Shown one piece after another: positions 8,806 to 17,289 of a DNA stretch of 64,000 bases. How positions within the stretch are numbered: position 1 is the first letter of the stretch; every line of letters starts with the position of its first letter. Below the pieces are notes generated by a model. The model saw only the letters and a program-made list of their open reading frames with translations, was not told the origin of the DNA and searched no databases. A program made the translations under genes and the position numbers. Location: positions 3,405,021-3,469,020 of the forward strand of contig NZ_CP011930.1 of the NCBI RefSeq assembly GCF_001040945.1. Reading direction: 5' to 3'. The stretch comes from Herbaspirillum seropedicae (lineage in GTDB: Bacteria; Pseudomonadota; Gammaproteobacteria; Burkholderiales; Burkholderiaceae_D).

Positions 8806-8811
8806 ATTATA
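8806..8811 (-). promoter_or_regulatory. Candidate -10 box (TATAAT) for phaR
   Basis: A consensus TATAAT on the minus strand about 210 bp upstream of the phaR start. No clear -35 hexamer is seen at 16-18 bp. The PhbF-type box directly downstream supports this as a regulated promoter. Confidence 0.4.
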
Positions 8812-8924
8812 GGGGGGAAGACAAGAAAATGGGGAGCCCATTCATGCCTGGCGGAGAAAATCCCCGCCAGTGAGAAGCCGGATGCGGCGATGCACCGCGT
8901 CCGGCCCCATCCAGCTACGGCCGG

Positions 8925-9665
8925 TCAGCCCATGTAGAGGCCGCCGTTGAGGGAGAAGTCCGAACCGGTGGCGTAGCCGCCTTCGGACGAGGCGATCCAG
9001 GCGACGATGGAGGCGATTTCCTCCGGCTCGCCCAGGCGCTTGACAGGGATGCCCGAGACGATCTTCTCCAGCACTTCCGGACGGATCGCGCGCACCATGT
9101 CGGTACCGATGTAACCCGGCGAGACGGTGTTGACGGTCACGCCCTTGGTCGCCACTTCCTGCGCCAGCGCCATGGTGAAGCCGTGGATGCCGGCCTTGGC
9201 GGTGGAGTAGTTGGTCTGGCCGAACTGGCCCTTCTGGCCGTTGACCGAAGAGATGTTGATGATGCGACCGAAACCGCGCTCGCACATGCCTTCGATGACT
9301 TGCTTGGTGACGTTGAAGAGCGAGTTCAGGTTGGTGTCGATGACGGCGTCCCAGTCATCCTTGCTCATCTTGCGGAACTGGCCGTCGCGGGTGATGCCGG
9401 CGTTGTTGACCAGCACGTCCACTTCGCCGATCTCGGCGCGCACCTTCTCGAAGGCGGCCTTGGTCGACTCCCAGTTGGAGACGTTGCCTTCGGATGCATG
9501 GATATCGAAGCCCTGTTCGCGCATCGTGGCCAGCCACTTGTCCTTGCGCGTGGAGTTGGGGCCGCAGCCGGCCACCACGGTGTAACCGTCCTTGCACAGA
9601 CGGGTGCAGATAGCGGTCCCGATGCCGCCCATGCCACCGGTCACATATGCGATACGCTTGCTCAT
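8925..9665 (-). CDS. phaB: Acetoacetyl-CoA reductase PhaB
   Basis: A 246-residue short-chain dehydrogenase. It has the nucleotide-binding TGGMGGIGTAI (residues 9-19), NNAG (87-90) and the catalytic Ser140, Tyr153 and Lys157 (YSTAK). PhaB reduces acetoacetyl-CoA to (R)-3-hydroxybutyryl-CoA with NADPH, the second step of PHB synthesis. An AAGGAGG ribosome site precedes the ATG. It follows phaC on the same strand with a 248-bp gap; no thiolase gene (phaA) is in this window, so the first step must be encoded elsewhere. Confidence 0.97.
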   Translation of the reverse strand: MSKRIAYVTGGMGGIGTAICTRLCKDGYTVVAGCGPNSTRKDKWLATMREQGFDIHASEGNVSNWESTKAAFEKVRAEIGEVDVLVNNAGITRDGQFRKMSKDDWDAVIDTNLNSLFNVTKQVIEGMCERGFGRIINISSVNGQKGQFGQTNYSTAKAGIHGFTMALAQEVATKGVTVNTVSPGYIGTDMVRAIRPEVLEKIVSGIPVKRLGEPEEIASIVAWIASSEGGYATGSDFSLNGGLYMG

Positions 9666-9913
9666 TTGCTGCCTCCTTATTGGATGGTGATTATTGGGGT
9701 ACTACCCTGCACCCCTGTTTCGCGTCTGCTGTGCGCCGCATTGGTCGGGAGGCCGCGTCTTGACTGGCTTCCCTGTATTGGTCCGACCTGCGCCGCCGCG
9801 GATGCGGCGCTGGCCGTCTCTCTCTGCCGGCGGCTCCGGAATGGCCGGGTCACCGCCCTCTTTTTTATCTCCGCCGGCTTCTGGTCCCTCCCCTGGCCGG
9901 CTGGCTGATTGCT

Positions 9914-11737
9914 TCAGGCCGCCAGCTGGTCGGCCTTGACCTTGACGTAGCGGCCCGGGGCCGGCTCGATGTGCTTGTAGCGCGTGGAACCGGCTGCCTT
10001 GGGCGCGGCCACCTTGCGCCCGCCATGCTTGGCCAGGAACGCCGCCCACTGCCCCCACCAGCTGCCGGGATGCTCGGTGGCGCCCGCCAGCCAGGCGTCG
10101 GCACCGCTGCCGGCCTTGGCCTTGTCGTTGATCCAGTAGTTGCGCTTGTTCTTGGACGCCGGATTGATCACGCCCGCAATGTGGCCCGACGCGCCCAGCA
10201 CGAAGCGGTTGTTGCTGCGCTTGGCGGTGTTGATCAGGCCCAGCGAGGCATAGGCCGACTTCCACGGCACGATGTGGTCATCGCGCGAAGCGTAGATGAA
10301 GGCCGGCGCATTGATCTTGCGCAGGTCGATCTTCTCGCCGCCCACCGTCAGGCGACCAGGCTCCTTGAGCGCATTCTCCAGGTACATGTGCCGCAGGTAG
10401 TAGCAGAACATGGGGCCCGGCAGATTGGTGCTGTCGGCGTTCCAGTACAGCAGGTCGAAGGCGCTGGGCTTTTCGCCCTTGAGGTAATTGGATTCGACGT
10501 AGTTCCACAGCAGGTCATTGGGACGCAGGCTGGAGAAGGCGCTGGCAAAATCGCGCCCGGCCATCAGGCCGCGCTGGCCGATCATCTGCTCGCGCAGGGC
10601 CAGTTGCATCTCGTCGATGTAGACGTCGATGGCGCCGGTGTCGGAGAAATCGAGGAAGGTGGTCAACAGCGTGAGGCTGGCCACCGGGTCTTCGCCACGC
10701 GCAGCCAGCAGGGCCAGCGCGCAGGAAAGGATGGTGCCGCCCACGCAGAAGCCCAAGGCATTGATCTGCGGCTGCTTGCTGATTTCCTGGACGATATGGA
10801 TGGAACGCACCACGGCGTCGTCCACGTACTGGTCCCAGGTGGCGGTCTCGACGGCGGCGTCGGCATTGCGCCAGGAGATCAGGAACACCGTATGGCCCTG
10901 CTCCACCGTATAGCGCACCAGCGAATTGTGCGGCTGCAGGTCAAGGATGTAGAACTTGTTGATGCACGGCGGCACGATCAGCAGCGGCACTTCGTGCACG
11001 GTCTTGGTCAGCGGCTTGTACTGGATCAGCTGGAACAGCTCGTTCTCGAAGATCACCGAACCTTCGCTGGCGCCGACATCGCGACCCACTTCGAAGGCGG
11101 TCTCGTCGGTCTGCGAGACGTGGCCCTTCTGCAGGTCGGCCAGCAATTGCGCGATGCCCTTGGTCAGGCTCTCGCCGCGCGTCTCGAGGATCTTCTGCTG
11201 GGCCACCGGGTTGGTGGCCAGGAAGTTGGCCGGCGACATCGCATCGATCATCTGCTGCACTGCAAAACGCAGCTTGTGGCGCACCTTCTCGCTACCCTGC
11301 ACTGCATCGGCCAGGGCCAGCAGGAAGCGGGAATTGAGCTGGTAGGCGGCAGCCTGGAATGCGAAGTAGGGATGCTCCTGCCAGGCCGGGGCCGACAGGC
11401 GGCGGTCGGTGATGGCCGGTGTCTTGGCCGCCAGCATCGATTGCCACAGCGCACCGAACTGCTGGGTATAGTCCTGCTGCAGGCGCACCAGTTCGGCCGG
11501 GTCGATGGTCGCACCGTTGTCAGCGAGCTGCTTGAGGAACGCTGTCGGATCGACCTGGCTGCCGGCCGGCGGCGCGCCCATGGCGGCAAAGCCAGGGAAA
11601 GCCTGGGCCGGCGGCTTGAATGGGGCGAACTGGGATTGGAATTGCGACTGCAGAGCGGTCCAGAACTTCGGATCGGACATCTGTGCCAGCCACGCGGATA
11701 CATCGGGAGAGGGTTGCTGCGGATTCTGCTTGTTCAT
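9914..11737 (-). CDS. phaC: Class I poly(3-hydroxyalkanoate) synthase PhaC
   Basis: A 607-residue class I PHA synthase. The lipase-like box is GFCVGG with the nucleophile Cys331; the other triad members are Asp487 (SRDDHIVPW) and His519 (SGHIAG). The first 100 residues are the variable N-terminal domain. It polymerises (R)-3-hydroxyacyl-CoA on granule surfaces. phaB and phaR follow on the same strand. A divergent gene starts 57 bp upstream, leaving little room for the phaC promoter. The 248-bp gap after phaC contains a GC-rich 7-bp stem-loop (9790-9810) with no T-run. Confidence 0.98.
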   Translation of the reverse strand: MNKQNPQQPSPDVSAWLAQMSDPKFWTALQSQFQSQFAPFKPPAQAFPGFAAMGAPPAGSQVDPTAFLKQLADNGATIDPAELVRLQQDYTQQFGALWQSMLAAKTPAITDRRLSAPAWQEHPYFAFQAAAYQLNSRFLLALADAVQGSEKVRHKLRFAVQQMIDAMSPANFLATNPVAQQKILETRGESLTKGIAQLLADLQKGHVSQTDETAFEVGRDVGASEGSVIFENELFQLIQYKPLTKTVHEVPLLIVPPCINKFYILDLQPHNSLVRYTVEQGHTVFLISWRNADAAVETATWDQYVDDAVVRSIHIVQEISKQPQINALGFCVGGTILSCALALLAARGEDPVASLTLLTTFLDFSDTGAIDVYIDEMQLALREQMIGQRGLMAGRDFASAFSSLRPNDLLWNYVESNYLKGEKPSAFDLLYWNADSTNLPGPMFCYYLRHMYLENALKEPGRLTVGGEKIDLRKINAPAFIYASRDDHIVPWKSAYASLGLINTAKRSNNRFVLGASGHIAGVINPASKNKRNYWINDKAKAGSGADAWLAGATEHPGSWWGQWAAFLAKHGGRKVAAPKAAGSTRYKHIEPAPGRYVKVKADQLAA

Positions 11738-11794
11738 GCTCGGATCTGCAATTTTCGCGTATCTTTACGGTTTGTATCGAAGCGCCATATCACC

Positions 11795-12064
11795 ATGTAC
11801 ATCGTCGCTATCGCGTGGCTCTACGTCGTCTTCATGATGTCGATCACCGAACAGTCAGCAGTCGCTGGCGTAGCCACTTTCCTGCTGTACGGGATATTTC
11901 CCTTGACCGTTGTTTTATACCTGATGGGTACGCCGCAACGCAAGCGGAATCGTCAAAAGAAAGCGAAATTGAAAGCTGGCCGCAAGGAAGAGGCCGGATA
12001 TGACAGCACGATGAAACGCGAGCACCAGGACGGCGGACAAGATACCGAGACACCGCCGCGCTGA
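11795..12064 (+). CDS. Small conserved membrane protein
   Basis: An 89-residue protein with two hydrophobic segments (about residues 4-17 and 22-44, ending LYLMGTP) followed by a strongly basic stretch (QRKRNRQKKAKLKAGRK) and a charged tail, so it should sit in the inner membrane with a cytosolic C-terminus. It resembles uncharacterised proteins I recall in Burkholderiales, but no function is known. It is divergent from phaC with a 57-bp gap. A longer frame on this strand (from 9971) is a shadow of phaC, so I used the ATG at 11795. Confidence 0.7.
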   Translation: MYIVAIAWLYVVFMMSITEQSAVAGVATFLLYGIFPLTVVLYLMGTPQRKRNRQKKAKLKAGRKEEAGYDSTMKREHQDGGQDTETPPR

Positions 12065-12216
12065 ATGGCGGGCAGTGATGGATAGTCCTAAAGACTAACA
12101 AAACTGCTGCCCGGCAATTGAGCGGCATACGTCCAAAGCCCTTGTCGCAGGCCGGTTTGCGCAGCGCAACATCCTCCGCCTTCGATCCAGAAACTCAGTT
12201 TTTCCTCAGTTCTTCC

Positions 12217-12477
12217 TCAGTTCTTCAGACTCCGCCGCAGGTCGATGCGACGATAGCGGTGTTTCAACACGGCAAGCATGTCGCGCAAGACGGCCGATCC
12301 GCGCCAGGGCGGTGAGACATAGGCCATACGTAACTGCACGATGTCACTTTCGCGTAATTCACAGTCAAGCATGGCGATCATGCTGCCCTCCAGGTAGGCA
12401 TACACATGGACCTCGTTGGGCTGCCGCTCGCGCGGCCCCTCGATCTTCCAGGCCGCAGGCAGGGGCAAGGCGTTCAC
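12217..12477 (-). CDS. Hypothetical 86-residue protein coupled to TauE-type exporter
   Basis: Starts with GTG at 12477, which overlaps the stop codon of the exporter gene as GTGA, a typical sign of translational coupling. The protein is hydrophilic: WKIEGPRERQPNEVHVYAY, then CELRESDIVQLRMAYVSPPWRG and a basic end (KHRYRRIDLRRSLKN). No signal peptide, membrane segment or known family is seen. The overlap and the coherent composition are the reasons to call it. Confidence 0.55.
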   Translation of the reverse strand: MNALPLPAAWKIEGPRERQPNEVHVYAYLEGSMIAMLDCELRESDIVQLRMAYVSPPWRGSAVLRDMLAVLKHRYRRIDLRRSLKN

Positions 12478-13256
12478 GCAGCACCTCCCTGGCGCAGCAG
12501 TGCCGAGGCCAGATGCAGGCCCAGCAGCAGCAATCCGATGAAGAAGCAGCGCCGAAAAGTCACCGCCTGCACCCGGCCGCGCACGCGCGCACCGATGGAC
12601 ATGCCCAGCAGCGCCGGCAGCAGCAGCACCAGCGAAGCCCAGCCTACGCCACCGCTGAAGGCTCCGCCCTGCCCGAGGTTGACGGCCAGCGCCAGCGTGG
12701 AGACCGTGAAGGACAATCCCAGCGCCTGGATCAGTTGCTCGCGCGGCAGTCCCAGCGCCTGCAGATAAGGCACGGCGGGAATGACGAACACACCAGTGGC
12801 TGCCGTCACCAGCCCGGTCGCCAACCCGACCGCCGGCGACCACCACTGCTCCTGCGCCGGACTCACGGACGGCGTCCAGGAAGCCAGTCCGGCCAGCGCA
12901 TAGAGCACCAGCGCCAGGCCCAGCACGATGATGGCGCGGCGGCCGCCATCGGCATTCATGAAGCTGCCGCCAGCCAGCGTTCCCAGCACGATGCCGGCCA
13001 GCAGCGTCCACAGGCGCCGCACCAGCGCGCGCAAGGCGCCGCCGGTGAGCAACTGCCAGCCATTGGTCACCATGGACGGGACGATCAGCAAGGCCGCTGC
13101 CTGCACCGGCGGCATCATCAGGCTCAACAAGCCCACCGCCACGGTCGGCAAGCCCAGGCCGATGACCCCCTTGACGAAGCCGGCCAGCAGGAACACCGCC
13201 AGGCTGGCGGCCAGCACGGTAGCGCTCATGTCGATGCTGGAAAGGAAGCTGCTCAT
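12474..13256 (-). CDS. TauE/SafE-family sulfite/anion exporter-like permease
   Basis: A 260-residue protein with about eight hydrophobic helices. The repeated family signatures are visible: GFVKGVIGLGLPTVAVGLLS near residue 23 in the first half and ATGLVTAATGVFVIPAVPYL in the second. TauE/SafE proteins export sulfite, sulfoacetate or other organic anions. I used the ATG at 13256 (MSSFLSS); the upstream extension to 13373 consists of repeat-derived sequence. The gene overlaps the downstream 86-residue ORF and is divergent from a LysR gene that probably controls it. The substrate is not known. Confidence 0.82.
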   Translation of the reverse strand: MSSFLSSIDMSATVLAASLAVFLLAGFVKGVIGLGLPTVAVGLLSLMMPPVQAAALLIVPSMVTNGWQLLTGGALRALVRRLWTLLAGIVLGTLAGGSFMNADGGRRAIIVLGLALVLYALAGLASWTPSVSPAQEQWWSPAVGLATGLVTAATGVFVIPAVPYLQALGLPREQLIQALGLSFTVSTLALAVNLGQGGAFSGGVGWASLVLLLPALLGMSIGARVRGRVQAVTFRRCFFIGLLLLGLHLASALLRQGGAA

Positions 13257-13294
13257 GACGAAAATGGAAAAGCGCCCTGCGGCGGAAAGGTTGA

Positions 13295-13423
13295 GAAGGC
13301 TTGGAAGGCTGGCACGTCTTCGAAGGCTTACCAGTCTGCCAGTCCTCGCGCCGACTGGAAATGTGGAATACACTTAGCCAGCCTTCGGCCAAGGCGAAGG
13401 CTGAAGGCTGAAGACTGAAGGCT
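13295..13423. repeat. Heptamer GAAGGCT repeats in a divergent promoter region
   Basis: Six exact copies of GAAGGCT (13295, 13304, 13322, 13396, 13403, 13417) plus one variant, GAAGACT at 13410. The last four units (13396-13423) are in perfect tandem, 33 bp before the LysR start codon. They fill the gap between the TauE-type gene and the LysR gene. Confidence 0.8.
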
Positions 13424-13455
13424 GATCCCTCCCGTCCCTTCCTCCCCCCTCTTCC

Positions 13456-14349
13456 ATGAGCAACCGATTCGAACTATCCGACCTGCGCCTGTTCCTGCAC
13501 ATCGTCGAGAGCGGCAGCATCACCGGCGGAGCGCAGCGCGCCCACATGGCGCTGGCCTCAGCCAGTGCGCGCATCCGCAACATGGAAGACGCGCTGGGCA
13601 CACCCTTGCTGGAACGGGGCCGGCGCGGCGTGCAGACCACCGACGCCGGACGGGCGCTGGCGCATCATGCGCGCATGATGGCGCAGCAGATGGAACAACT
13701 GCGTGATGAACTGGGCCAGTACGCGCGCGGCCTCAAGGGCCACATCCGCCTGCTGTGCAATACCTCGGCCATGACCGAGTTCCTGCCGGAAGTGCTGGCG
13801 CGCTTCCTGGCGCGGCACCCGCATACCGATATCGAGCTGGAAGAAAAGCTGAGCTATGAAGTGGTGCAGGCCGTCATCGATGGCGTGGCCGACGTCGGCA
13901 TCATTGCCGACTCTACCGACAGCGGCCCGCTGCAGACCTATCCCTTCCGCCAGGACCACCTGGTGGCAGTGCTGTCCAAGCGCCATCCCCTGGCGCGCCG
14001 CAAGTCGCTGGCCTTTGCCGAACTGCTGGGCGAGGATTTCGTCGGCCTCTCCGGCGACAGCGCCTTGCAGCAGCATCTCTCGGGCCACGCCACCCGCGCC
14101 GGCAAGCGCCTGCAATACCGGGTGCGCCTGCGCAGCTTCGATGGCATCTGCCGCATGGTCGAGCATCAGGTGGGCGTGGCCGTGCTGCCGGAGACAGCGG
14201 CCCTGGCCAGCACGCCCCACATGGATATCCGCGCCATCCCGCTCTCCGATGGCTGGAGCCGACGCCAGTTGCTGATCTGCGTACGCGGACTGGAGGGCTT
14301 GCCCGGCCCCACCCGCGAACTGATCCAGGCGCTGCAGGCCCATCCCTGA
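13456..14349 (+). CDS. LysR-family transcriptional regulator
   Basis: A 297-residue LysR-type regulator. The helix-turn-helix covers LRLFLHIVESGSITGGAQRA and the following AHMALASASARIRNMEDAL; an effector-binding domain follows. The SITGGAQRAHMALASAS pattern is typical of regulators next to TauE or anion-transport genes. It is divergent from the TauE-type exporter with a 199-bp gap, so it probably controls that operon. The tandem heptamer lies 33-60 bp before its start. The effector is unknown. Confidence 0.88.
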   Translation: MSNRFELSDLRLFLHIVESGSITGGAQRAHMALASASARIRNMEDALGTPLLERGRRGVQTTDAGRALAHHARMMAQQMEQLRDELGQYARGLKGHIRLLCNTSAMTEFLPEVLARFLARHPHTDIELEEKLSYEVVQAVIDGVADVGIIADSTDSGPLQTYPFRQDHLVAVLSKRHPLARRKSLAFAELLGEDFVGLSGDSALQQHLSGHATRAGKRLQYRVRLRSFDGICRMVEHQVGVAVLPETAALASTPHMDIRAIPLSDGWSRRQLLICVRGLEGLPGPTRELIQALQAHP

Positions 14350-14356
14350 GCCCATG

Positions 14357-14381
14357 AAAAAAGGCGGCTGTGAAAGCCGCC
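14357..14381 (-). terminator. Rho-independent terminator for pgeF
   Basis: A GGCGGCT/AGCCGCC stem (14363-14369, 14375-14381) followed on the minus strand by a run of six T. It lies 38 bp past the pgeF stop. Confidence 0.8.
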
Positions 14382-14419
14382 CTCCGCCCTGATGATCGCT
14401 GCAGTCTTACCGGATCAGA

Positions 14420-15166
14420 TCACTTCAGCCAGACCAGCGAGGCCATCCGCCCCGTGGTCTTGTCGCGCCGGTAGGAATAGAAGCGCGTATCGGCCACGGT
14501 ACACAGGCCGCCGCCACTGACCTCGGTCACCCCCACGGCGGCCAGCCGCTGGCGCGCCAACTGGTAGATGTCGGCCAGGTACTTGCCGGGACGGCCCGGA
14601 TAATCGCGGAAAGCGGCGGCCGCTGCGGCCTGCTGCGCCACGAAAGCCTGCCTGACCTCGCCGCCGACCTCGAAGTGACCCGGACCAATGGCCGGACCCA
14701 GCCAGGCCATGATCTCTTGCGCACCGCGCGCGCGCATGGCGGCCACGGTCTGCTCCAGCACTCCGGCCGCCAGCCCGCGCCAGCCGGCATGGGCCGCACC
14801 GACCACGCTGCCGGCGCGGTCGCAGAACAGCACCGGCAGGCAGTCGGCCGTCATCATCACGCACACCGCACCGGGGGTGCTGCTGATGCAGGCATCGGCG
14901 GTGGGCTGATCGGGCAGCGCGGCGGCGTCGAGCACGGTCACGCCATGCACCTGCGTGAGCCACGCCGGTTCGCTGGGCAAGAGCCGGCCCAGCAGCGCGC
15001 GATTGCGCGCCACCAGGGCGGCATCGTCTTCCACATGCAAGCCCAGGTTCAGGCCGGGGCCGCCCTGCCCGTCATCATAGGGGGCAGGACTGAAGCCGCC
15101 GGCGCGCAAGGTGGTCAGCGCGCCGATGTTGGCCGGCGCAGTCCAGTCGGGAAGAAGCAATTCCAT
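14420..15166 (-). CDS. pgeF: Peptidoglycan editing factor PgeF (laccase-domain purine nucleoside phosphorylase-like)
   Basis: A 248-residue YfiH/PgeF protein. Family features are TQVHG, the metal-site segment CVMMTADCLPVLF, the HAGWRGL motif and the C-terminal YSYRRDKTTGRMASLVWL. Such proteins act on purine nucleosides or edit peptidoglycan precursors (removing L-Ser from the first peptide position); which applies here is not known. It follows rluD by 12 bp on the same strand, the order usual in proteobacteria (rluD-pgeF). A terminator follows. Confidence 0.92.
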   Translation of the reverse strand: MELLLPDWTAPANIGALTTLRAGGFSPAPYDDGQGGPGLNLGLHVEDDAALVARNRALLGRLLPSEPAWLTQVHGVTVLDAAALPDQPTADACISSTPGAVCVMMTADCLPVLFCDRAGSVVGAAHAGWRGLAAGVLEQTVAAMRARGAQEIMAWLGPAIGPGHFEVGGEVRQAFVAQQAAAAAAFRDYPGRPGKYLADIYQLARQRLAAVGVTEVSGGGLCTVADTRFYSYRRDKTTGRMASLVWLK

Positions 15167-15178
15167 GGGGCGGGCGCC

Positions 15179-16291
15179 TCAATAGTCGTCATCGAAGTCA
15201 TCATCGCTGATGACCTCGTCGGGCTCGTCGCTCATCTCGGGGATGACCGCCAGCGCCGGGTCGATGCCGGCGCGTTGCAGCAGCGCCACGATATCCTCGG
15301 GCAGCGGCGCCGCCCACTGGCGGAACTTGCCCGTGCTCGGGTGCAGCAGTCCCAGGCGCCCGGCCAGCAAGGCCTGGCGGGGGAAGACCGAGACCAGGTG
15401 ATGCTTGCCATAGAGCGCATCGCCCACCAGCGGGAAACCCAGCGATTGCAGGTGCACCCGGATCTGGTGGGTGCGCCCGGTTTCCAGGCGGCAATGGATC
15501 AGGCTGACCGGCTTGCGATCGATCTCGCCAGTGGCCAGGCGACGGTAATGGGTCACTGCGGGCTTGGCCCGCATGCTCTGCGACACCGCCATCTTGATGC
15601 GGTCACGCGGATGACGCGCCATGGGCGCATTGATGGTGCCGGAGAGCTGTGGCAGCCCCCACACCAGGGCCAGATACTGGCGCTTCATGCTGCGCGCCTG
15701 CAGCTGACGCACCAGATCGGTCTGGGCGGCCAGGGTCTTGGCCACCACCATGATGCCGCTGGTGTCCTTGTCCAGCCGGTGCACGATGCCTGCGCGCGGC
15801 ACCTTGGCCAGCGCCGGGCAGTGGTGCAGCAGGCCGTTGAGGAGCGTGCCGCTCCAGTTGCCGGCGGCAGGATGCACCACCAGGCCGGCCGGCTTGTTCA
15901 GGACGATCAGGGCCTTGTCCTCGTGCAGGATGTCCAGCGCCATCGGCTCGGGGCCATAGGGCTGGTCGGACGGCACGGACTGCGGGGCCACCTCCACCAG
16001 CTCATCGCCCAGCATGGTCATCTTGGCCTTGGCCGGCGCGCCGTTGACGGTCACATGGCCATCCTCGATCCATTGCTGGATGCGGCTGCGGGAAAACTCG
16101 GGCAGCAAGCCCGAGAGCACCTTGTCCAGACGCTGCCCGATGACCTCGTCGTCCAGGCGCAGGGTGAGTGGCTCCAGGCCGGGGCCGATCTCGTCGCCAT
16201 CGTGGGCGTCATCGAAATCGTCCGCCTGCGGGAGGTCGGTATGGACTGGCGTATCGCCATTTGTAATCTGAAGGGGTTTCTTACGTGACAT
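15179..16291 (-). CDS. rluD: 23S rRNA pseudouridine synthase RluD
   Basis: A 370-residue pseudouridine synthase. An S4 domain near residues 50-110 (RLDKVLSGLLPEFSRSRIQQ) precedes the catalytic domain with RLDKDTSG, where the Asp is catalytic, and TGRTHQIRVHL. RluD modifies helix 69 of 23S rRNA. The C-terminus carries an acidic tail (DDDFDDDY). It is divergent from bamD and starts a two-gene unit with pgeF. Confidence 0.93.
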   Translation of the reverse strand: MSRKKPLQITNGDTPVHTDLPQADDFDDAHDGDEIGPGLEPLTLRLDDEVIGQRLDKVLSGLLPEFSRSRIQQWIEDGHVTVNGAPAKAKMTMLGDELVEVAPQSVPSDQPYGPEPMALDILHEDKALIVLNKPAGLVVHPAAGNWSGTLLNGLLHHCPALAKVPRAGIVHRLDKDTSGIMVVAKTLAAQTDLVRQLQARSMKRQYLALVWGLPQLSGTINAPMARHPRDRIKMAVSQSMRAKPAVTHYRRLATGEIDRKPVSLIHCRLETGRTHQIRVHLQSLGFPLVGDALYGKHHLVSVFPRQALLAGRLGLLHPSTGKFRQWAAPLPEDIVALLQRAGIDPALAVIPEMSDEPDEVISDDDFDDDY

Positions 16292-16295
16292 CAGC

Positions 16296-16301
16296 TATAA
16301 T
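16296..16301 (+). promoter_or_regulatory. Candidate -10 box (TATAAT) for bamD
   Basis: A consensus TATAAT 103 bp upstream of the bamD ATG, next to the rluD start codon. No good -35 is visible at the usual distance, so confidence is limited. Confidence 0.35.
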
Positions 16302-16404
16302 CGCCGGATCGGGTTGATTGTATTTCGGGTATCGATGCAGCCGGCTCGGGTAGGCGCACAGCGCCATGCACAACTGATAAGTCCCAGACAAGCACACAAG
16401 AGTC

Positions 16405-17205
16405 ATGCACAAAATCTTATTGAAGTTCTTCATCATCGGTTTTGCCCTCTCGCTGACCGCCTGCGGCCTCTTGCCGGAACAAAAGGACGAGACGACCGGC
16501 TGGTCTGCCGCGAAATTATACTCGGAAGCCAAGGACGAACTGAATGCCGGCGGCTACGACAAGGCCATCAAGTACTTCGAGAAGCTGGAATCGCGCTACC
16601 CGTTCGGCACCTACGCGCAGCAGGCCCAGATGGACATCGCCTATGCCTACTACCGCCAGAACGAGCAGGCGCAAGGCCTGGCGGCGGTGGACCGCTTCAT
16701 CAAGCTGCACCCGAACCACCCCAATGTGGACTACATGTACTACCTGCGCGGCCTGATCAATTTCAATGACCGCACCAGCATCTTCGATACCTTCACCGAC
16801 CAGGACAACACCGAACGCGACCCCAAGGCCATGCGTGACGCCTTCGACTCGTTCAAGCTGCTGGCCGAACGTTTCCCGGACAGCAAGTACACCCCGGACG
16901 CCATTGCCCGCATGAAATACCTGGTCAACGCCATGTCCCAGTACGACGTCCACGTGGCCAGCTACTACTTCCGCCGTGGCGCCTACGTCTCGGCCGCCAA
17001 CCGCGCCCAGTCGGCCATCAAGCAATACCCGGACTCGCCGGCCAACGAAGAAGCGCTGTTCATCCTGATGCGCTCCTACGAGGCGCTAGGCCAGACCAAG
17101 CTCAAGGAAGACACCGAGCGCATCATCCAGGCCACCTACCCCAACAGCCCCTGGTACAACGGCGGTCCCAAGCCCAAGTCCAAGCCCTGGTGGAAACTCT
17201 GGTAA
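16405..17205 (+). CDS. bamD: Outer-membrane assembly lipoprotein BamD (ComL)
   Basis: A 266-residue lipoprotein. The signal peptide ends in a lipobox, LTAC (Cys20), and the mature part has five TPR-like repeats, with LYSEAKDELNAGGYDKAIKY and RYPFGTYAQQAQMDIAYAYY at the start. BamD is the essential BamA partner that inserts beta-barrel proteins. It is monocistronic with a bidirectional terminator behind it and is divergent from rluD, a common betaproteobacterial arrangement. Confidence 0.95.
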   Translation: MHKILLKFFIIGFALSLTACGLLPEQKDETTGWSAAKLYSEAKDELNAGGYDKAIKYFEKLESRYPFGTYAQQAQMDIAYAYYRQNEQAQGLAAVDRFIKLHPNHPNVDYMYYLRGLINFNDRTSIFDTFTDQDNTERDPKAMRDAFDSFKLLAERFPDSKYTPDAIARMKYLVNAMSQYDVHVASYYFRRGAYVSAANRAQSAIKQYPDSPANEEALFILMRSYEALGQTKLKEDTERIIQATYPNSPWYNGGPKPKSKPWWKLW

Positions 17206-17236
17206 GCGCCCCTCGACCGGATTGGCCTGCCCCACA

Positions 17237-17266
17237 AAAAACCCCTGTCTGCCGACAGGGGTTTTT
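17237..17266. terminator. Bidirectional terminator between bamD and the amidase gene
   Basis: A 13-bp perfect stem, AAAAACCCCTGTC/GACAGGGGTTTTT, with a TGCC loop. The A-run and T-run on the two sides let it serve bamD (+) and the amidase gene (-). Confidence 0.92.
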
Positions 17267-17289
17267 CGTTTCTGCGCGTGCCGCTCACC

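Larger units (their letters stand above)
8598..8924. other. phaR leader and promoter region
   Basis: Intergenic stretch between phaR and phaB. On the minus strand it holds a TATAAT -10 at 8811-8806 and, just downstream, a PhaR/PhbF-type box (8784-8796). The leader also contains a CCTGC-AAAAA-GCAGG hairpin at 8777-8791 that overlaps the box. A frame crossing this region upstream of phaR reads as an extension of phaR but lacks a start with a ribosome site and is not annotated. Confidence 0.7.

Noticed and set aside
9790..9810. Stem-loop between phaC and phaB as a terminator
   Set aside because: No T-run follows on the minus strand; phaB likely continues from phaC or has its own promoter.
9971..12064. 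A 697-codon + strand frame across phaC
   Set aside because: Shadow of phaC; only its end (from 11795) is a gene on its own.
13257..13373. N-terminal extension of the TauE-type protein
   Set aside because: It is translated from the GAAGGCT repeat region and shows no hydrophobic or conserved sequence.
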